64,000 nucleotides of DNA, taken from contig JADGJC010000198.1 in assembly GCA_027596075.1 (NCBI GenBank), positions 354-64,353 of the forward strand, in the 5' to 3' direction. Below, one piece after another: positions 58,901 to 64,000 of the stretch; position 1 is the first letter of the stretch, and the number at the start of each line of letters is the position of its first letter. Under the pieces are notes generated by a model. That model did no database searches, was not told where the DNA came from, and saw only the letters and a program-made list of their open reading frames with translations. The position numbers were made by a program, and so were the translations under genes. This DNA is from Rhizophlyctis rosea (lineage: Eukaryota > Chytridiomycota > Chytridiomycetes > Rhizophlyctidales > Rhizophlyctidaceae).

Positions 58901-59954
58901 GGTTGAATTCGGCATAGATGGCGGGGATGGTCTCGTTTTCCAGTTTGTGGCATTCCTTGTGGAGGTAGTCTCGGTGGGCGGTGATACGGTTCAACTTGGC
59001 GCAAAGTTCGGGGATGGTTTTGTTTTCAACCTGGTTCCAAGATGATTAGTCAGCTACATACAACGTAGGGAAATACCAAAGGACAACGTACCTTATCAAG
59101 GGTGTTGCGGAGATAGTCACGGTGGACTGTCACGCGCTCCAACTCTTCAGAAAGGTCAGCATTGCCAACTGGCGCAGCAACGACGTGGGGGCCAGCAGTT
59201 TGAGTCCTCTTCAAAGCCTGAGATATAGAAGGATGTTGAAGTTAGCATGAGGCAGAAATAAATATTCTCTGACTCCTGAGAATGCAATTTTCAGACAACT
59301 TACATTCAATTCATCGGTGACGGCACGGAGCTTGAACTCAGCCTCCTTCCTAGCAGTCAACTGAATGTCCCGATCGCGCTGACTTTGGTAAAGCAACTCC
59401 CTCAAATCAGCGATCTGCCTGGCCTTCTCGACGGCATCCACATCAGCGTTGTTGCTCTCTGCATTCTCCTTGTATATAGCCCTCTCATTGACCAAAACAG
59501 CAACGGTCTTGGCCAGCTCAGCCTCAACACGCTCCAAGTTGTCCTGCAACTCAGACTCGCCGGCCTTCAAACGGGTAATTTCGGCAAGTTGGGCCTTCCT
59601 TTCTTGCTCATGTTCGGTCTGGGTCTTCTCCAACTTCTCTTGCAGAGAGGTGATTTGGTTGATGAGCTGGTCGTGGGTCTTTTGCGCAAGGGGGATCTCT
59701 TCAACAGAGGGGATATCGGTGGCGGGGGAAACGGAACGGGTGCTGCTGCTGCTTCCAGCCTGTTCTTGCACTGGACTGTCCACCTGGGGGATGAGGTCGT
59801 CGTTCGAAATGACATTGTGGAGGGGGGTAGGTGTTTTGGGGGAGCTCAGCGAGGCAGCTGAGCGGTTATCGTGGTGTGTGGAGATAGTGGTCCGGCTCTC
59901 TTTGGCATGCTTGTTGCTGCCAAAGGATGGCCGACGTGGAAACCACTTGAACAT
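52957..59954 (-). CDS. Giant coiled-coil protein of about 47 H-x-x-Y-[LF] modules
   Basis: Unrecognised multi-exon gene. ATG at 59954-59952 (MFKWFPRRPSFGSNKH), stop at 52957. The N-terminus is basic, then Ser/Pro-rich, then a plain heptad coiled coil (LINQITSLQEKLEKTQ, about 59680). From about 59130 a module recurs: hydrophobic-R-[IV]-[ST]-x-H-[RN]-[DES]-Y-[LF]-[RK]-[RK], once per 28 or 29 residues (four heptads, with or without one skip residue). About 21 such modules lie between 59130 and 56890, including a run of HREYFRR copies, interrupted by an Ala/Ser/Pro spacer (58450-58230). From 56830 to 54290 eight three-module super-repeats follow (HNxYLRKA, HIxYLRRT, H[RK]DYLRAD), each 83-88 residues. 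Two more HREYFR modules, four to six 17-residue LAEHF repeats (53950-53660) and a duplicated tail motif (YTYxELxxLL, QLNQTxADFHL) close it. Probably a long structural filament or scaffold; purely inferred. Confidence 0.82.
54290..56830 (-). repeat. Eight tandem 83-88 residue super-repeats
   Basis: Each unit is about 250-265 coding bases: HNxYLRKAxEKAExEN, then NxAETNKRxxQHIxYLRR, then a variable linker with SSHVxTxEMV, then QHxDYLRxDNxKLED. Several units are split by short introns before QLED or after VEK, at equivalent places. Confidence 0.85.
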
Positions 59955-60687
59955 GGTGTTTTTCTTGGACGAATCCAATGTTGCGGTTTGTTTACACTGA
60001 TGGCACCAGTCCAATCAGTGTTGTAATGTCGTTTACACCAGTCTAATGTCGGAATGAAGCACCCTAAAAGGGCTACTAGGGGACATGAAAGGGAGGGGGC
60101 TGCTTTCTGAAGTCTTATTGAACTTGCTTGATCAAGTTTGCCAACCGCAAAGTCAAATGTCGTGTAATTTCCCCTTTCGTTGCCAACCGCTCGTGTGACC
60201 TAGTTGTCCCTTTCCCTCCCCGTCCAACTTTTGCTGCGAACCCTAGCGTTACACAGGGCCAACTTCATCCCACCACCGAAGACCGGCTTGCCCCGGTCCC
60301 CCGAAGTCGGACCTTCCTGTTTGTTGCAAAAGCCACAATGAACGGTTACACAGGTAGGGAATGGTGGGTGCAAATATAACCGTCATTGGAAAGTGGGTAG
60401 CATGACCGTCCATTTCAGGTTCGCATTGTGACTGGCCCAGAGAAAAGCGAGAAAAACAGACACTTTTGCGAAAAACTTTGTTCCTTCCCATGATTCAAGA
60501 GCCTGGTGCTTGTTTGTCATCTCGCTTTGCTTCTCTCTCCGAGTTCTCCACTAGACTCTCCCTTTCATACCGCCGTCCCACCAAACTCAATGCACAGCAG
60601 TGACTAGCGACGAATCAAACGACCACGTCTTGCAGGCGGAAGGCATCGAAGTCAACACTAGAAGGAAAGTCTCGACGACCTTCCGCC
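59955..60687. other. Upstream flank of the coiled-coil gene
   Basis: No gene supported; an open frame extends the coiled-coil gene upstream to 60014 but lacks an ATG. Confidence 0.45.
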
Positions 60688-61687
60688 ATGCCTCATACGC
60701 ACCGACTTTTCAGGCGAGAATTTTCCTCACAGGTAAACAAATGCGTGTGGCTTGGCCTCGACGCGTTCAAGGGTCCAACGAACACGTCTGCGACCAATTT
60801 GAATGTTAAAGCCAATATCATCTGTCAGTTCCTCAAAAATATGTATGCACAACGTCTAGCAATACATCTATTACTGAGCGTAGGCAAATGTGTTTCAGAC
60901 ACTGTCGGGTCATTTTGTATGGCTTCGCCGGCCAGGCGTGACCGCAAACATGAGACAGACATCCGTGCTTTGAGGCGGTTCCAACACGTTCATGCTGCTG
61001 CCTCGACTTTTATACTGTTGATGTTACTAGTTCACCATAGCCTTGCTCCTATTCAGTCAAGATTCCACAATCAAACTTGTCTCTCAGAGCAATCGTTCCT
61101 CCTTCTGGATACGAAATTTCGCAGCTCGTTCCTTCTGTAGTTTTCAGATCTGGAGGCATCCTTCACAAGCGTCATACATGAAGGCGACTTAAGCATGCCC
61201 ACGACACCGGTAATGAGTGAATACTTGAATGACTTCGCATACATTAGAGCTAAACACGATCAGCAGGCGACCCGTATAGTCAAACAAGGTCACCTCGAAT
61301 GCACCTGCTTCCATTACAGTGAGATCAATAGTCTTCTCCACTTAGCAAACTACTCCGAGGAGGGAGGAAACAAACTTCTGGCTCATGGGCTCGAAGTTCT
61401 ACTACGTTCTACATCCGCCGGAACCTTCAAACGTTGGTATCTCAAAGGATATTTACCGGCATGAGAAGTACGCTTTGCTGCCCGACATAAAACTGGTTGC
61501 GGAAGTAGTGTTGGGTTTGGATGTACATTTGTACACTCTCCGTGATAACTTCGTGAACAACCATCACTTTGGGCTTTGGTTGAACAGTACTTTTGAGGCA
61601 TTCCCTGCAAACACACTAGCTGCGCTGCTGACTATTTATGAAGACGGAGGCGGACATGCGATTTGCTGCGCGGGGATTCGCAAATAA
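60688..61687 (+). CDS. Unrecognised ORFs, possibly one broken gene
   Basis: Three plus-strand open segments lie in a row. 60688-61140 has an ATG (MPHTHRLFRREFSSQ) and 150 residues with a hydrophobic stretch (FILLMLLVHHSLAP). 61195-61464 reads SEYLNDFAYIRAKHDQQ. 61385-61687, in another frame, reads KFYYVLHPPEPSNVGISK, VVLGLDVHLYTLRDNF and AALLTIYEDGGGHAICC. The last looks most protein-like. Without clear splice sites I cannot join them, and no family is recognised. It may be a degenerate gene. Confidence 0.3.
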
Positions 61688-63735
61688 CGCAATCGAAAGA
61701 TGGCCTGGCTGAAGATTTTAGATGGCGTTTTGAAGGATCTGAATTTGAGCAGTTATTCGGTTGTAGGGAAGTTGGCACGGGGAATGGGATCGGCACTTCA
61801 TCAAATCAATTCCCATATCATATTCATTTGGCGGCAGGGTGACATCTCGTTCGATGGGTTGAACAAGATCATTGAGATATATCAGGTTGGTTCAGGGAAG
61901 TCGCTCGTCCATGAATGGAAATAACCCGACATTCTCATGTAGGACACGAACAGTGAATACATTACGTTGTAGCCACAGGCTCTCACCAACGGATCCATAT
62001 GTTGGAACAAATGTGCTTCCGCTGTTCAGCACTTTCCGCTGCACACCCTCCTGTATTCAGCCACGCAATTCATGGAGAATAGCATGCCCCAAACCAATTG
62101 CAAAGCCCGTAGAGCTTAACATGATTGTTGTGGAATGGGGAAAGCTTTGCTTTCATCTATAAGGAATCGTGGCCTTGGTTTGAACCTTGTTTGTAAACAA
62201 CCCCAAACTATGTGCCTCCCTCGTCGTTTATAATCCTGATGCAGCTGGATATGCCTGATATCGTCCAGCCATGACACAACTGGTCGACAATTCTTAGACA
62301 ACATAGATAGAATCAAAAAAGACACTTTGGTAGACGTTAGCGTGAATGTAAGGACTTGAACAAACTTGAGATGCCTGCAAAACTTTCGATGGGTTTGCAC
62401 TTCGGCTATTATTTTGGCTTATTTTTGTCACAGCGTCATGTTTTGCAGCAGGAAGATGCAGCATTCAGTTTTGGGTAAGTGCTGATATGGAATGGGGGAG
62501 CCATGGTATATTTATCACAGTGAAAAATAGAAAAAGACAAATTTGGCATACGAAGTCGTGTTTCCACTCGCAGGGACGTCCAGCAGACTAGCGCCTTGCG
62601 AAGACATGATCCGTTCTAAGTTGCTGTGGTTGGAAGGCAAACAGTCTAGTACATGGCTCCGTTTTTACCTCAAACTATGTCGGAATGACAGAGCCATTCA
62701 AGGAAGGTTCTTCTGATTTTGATATCAATGATGTCGATCTGAAAGTGTAAGGAAACGACCTGACCCAACTCGTTTCAATTCCCCACCTTCCTTGATACCT
62801 CTTTTTCCTTTTGGCATGCCGCATGACAAAGGCTGTTTTGACCTGTTCACGTTTCGACCATACCACGAGTGTGGCTTTTGTTTACATTCGACGTGTAAAC
62901 CCACATCAATAGTTAGTTGCGCATAAACCAGTGTTGTATAATGCACCAAACTGCACGTAAGTAAGTGCTCGATGTGCTCGCAGAGACGATTCGTGCTGCT
63001 TTTTTGCATTTCGGACTGAAACCGTCTCCATTCACTTCATGGATATCGGTCTGGATGCAAATATATGGGAAGCTGGATGCACTGTGTGTGGACGGTGACA
63101 AAAAACATTTGCGGAGAATGATTTCGATTGTGGCCCGGACTGTAACAGCAGGACCAAACGTTCACAGAGTCATTTCAGATGTCGGTACAACGAAACCTCA
63201 CAAACATCGACCACCTGATTTTAGAGTCCCTATAATTCGGCGAAACGACAAAAGAGCGAAATAATGTAGTTGGAAGGAAGCAACTCATTCGTTCAATCAG
63301 CCTGCAAGAGTTTGCGAAACGACGTACTGAATTTACTGGGAGTGGACTTAGAAGATGAAATCAATACCCCGCCAAATGCCGATCCCTCCTCTCACCTGCC
63401 AAGGAGAAAATTGACGATAACAGCAGGAACAAAAAAAGACGAATCTTCACTGCTCCAAATCATTGTGACGAACACAAGAATTTACTGACATTAAATGTTT
63501 CGATACCACATTTTCTTTGGACGGAGCCTATGTACGGACTCGGTATTCCCCTCATAATCAAGAACAACAGGAGCTTAGGGTAGATACTGGCAATAGTGAT
63601 CTATTCCATCACAGACGAAAGAGTTCTAAAACTTTATGCAAACAACAAATTCTAATATACAAAAGGTACACCGAACTGCCTATCAAAAAATGCTACATAC
63701 AACCCTAATCCGGCACTACATCTTGCTAACGCTAC
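61688..63735. other. Intergenic region with weak ORFs
   Basis: Plus-strand open stretches at 62965-63264 (ETIRAAFLHFGLKPSPF) and 63285-63488 (ACKSLRNDVLNLLGVDLEDE) lack clear starts and family resemblance. Otherwise nothing. Confidence 0.35.
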
Positions 63736-63999
63736 CTACAACCTCCTCCTAACAACCCCCCACTTGCCCGGCAGCACACTCCTCCTCCTCCGCCTCTCAT
63801 TCGAGGTCTTCTCGTAGTCACCGGTAGAGTCAGAAGACCCGTCAACAGAGGAGGGAGGGACATCCGTGTTGTCGGTGTTGTCCGCGCTGGAGGGACCGTC
63901 GTAGGGCGAGTCGGAAGAGGAGTCGGTGTTTTCAGAAGAAGAGTCGGTGGAGTCGGAACCACTTTCGGTGTCGGTGTTGTCATTCTTGGTGTAATCGTT
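63736..63999 (-). CDS. Ser/Asp-rich protein, C-terminal part, runs off the window
   Basis: Minus-strand frame entering from the right edge: Ser/Asp/Thr/Asn-rich low complexity (STDSSSENTDSSSDS, SADNTDNTDVPPSS) followed by a basic cluster NERRRRRSVLPGKWGVVRRR and TAG at 63738-63736. Codons are C-ending at first and G-ending at the end, like real exons here. The rest of the protein is outside the window, so no function is proposed. Confidence 0.6.
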   Translation of the reverse strand, partial: NDYTKNDNTDTESGSDSTDSSSENTDSSSDSPYDGPSSADNTDNTDVPPSSVDGSSDSTGDYEKTSNERRRRRSVLPGKWGVVRRRL

Positions 64000-64000
64000 A

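Noticed and set aside
59955..60014. Upstream start of the coiled-coil gene at 60014
   Set aside because: That codon is TTG on the coding strand; the first ATG is at 59954.

Overview
The window is eukaryotic nuclear DNA from a fungus, most likely a zoosporic chytrid. Genes are split by many short introns (about 40-110 bases, GT..AG). The conserved genes are fungal in type (a CorA-like transporter, a CBS-PB1 protein, an AA9-like copper oxygenase, SSL1, CK2 beta). Two genes, a calaxin (EFCAB1) homologue and an ARL2BP (BART) homologue, belong to flagellated lineages. There is one assembly gap of ten Ns at 50543-50552. I saw no rRNA or tRNA gene and no CRISPR array. Gene models were spliced by eye, so most exon ends are inferences.

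Layout. 452-14315 is a housekeeping block: CorA-like transporter (-), CBS-PB1 protein (+), calaxin (-), a C2H2 zinc-finger factor (-), cap1 methyltransferase CMTR1 (+) and RNase H2 subunit C (-). 14844-31214 is an accessory block. It holds four minus-strand paralogues (A, B, C, D) of a protein family I do not recognise. All four keep three introns at the same places and in the same phases. A and B end in arrays of CCHC zinc knuckles. A YTH-domain (m6A reader) gene lies directly upstream of A. Between B and C are a 0.77-kb field of degenerate 9-bp repeats and a 56-residue cysteine-rich secreted peptide gene. 32116-38616 returns to conserved genes: TFIIH subunit SSL1, CK2 beta and an ELMO protein. 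39121-49939 holds an AA9-like oxygenase with a basic repeat tail, a HIT-like unknown, ARL2BP, a multi-Myb-repeat gene broken by an in-frame stop, a frameshifted short-chain dehydrogenase and a LanC-like gene. 50266-52751 is an NWD1-like protein without a visible NACHT P-loop.

52957-59954 is a very large minus-strand gene for a coiled-coil protein built from about 47 H-x-x-Y-[LF] modules spaced 28-29 residues apart (four heptads). In its second half these form an 83-88 residue three-module super-repeat. This architecture and the A-D family are the best candidates for undescribed biology here. 60688-63735 has only weak unknown ORFs, and a Ser/Asp-rich gene runs off the right end.

Shared themes are RNA handling (CMTR1, YTH, RNase H2C, zinc knuckles), the flagellum (calaxin, ARL2BP, perhaps the coiled-coil giant) and transcription/DNA repair (SSL1). 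A compositional pattern runs across genes on both strands: exons tend to start with C-ending codons and finish with G/T-ending codons.
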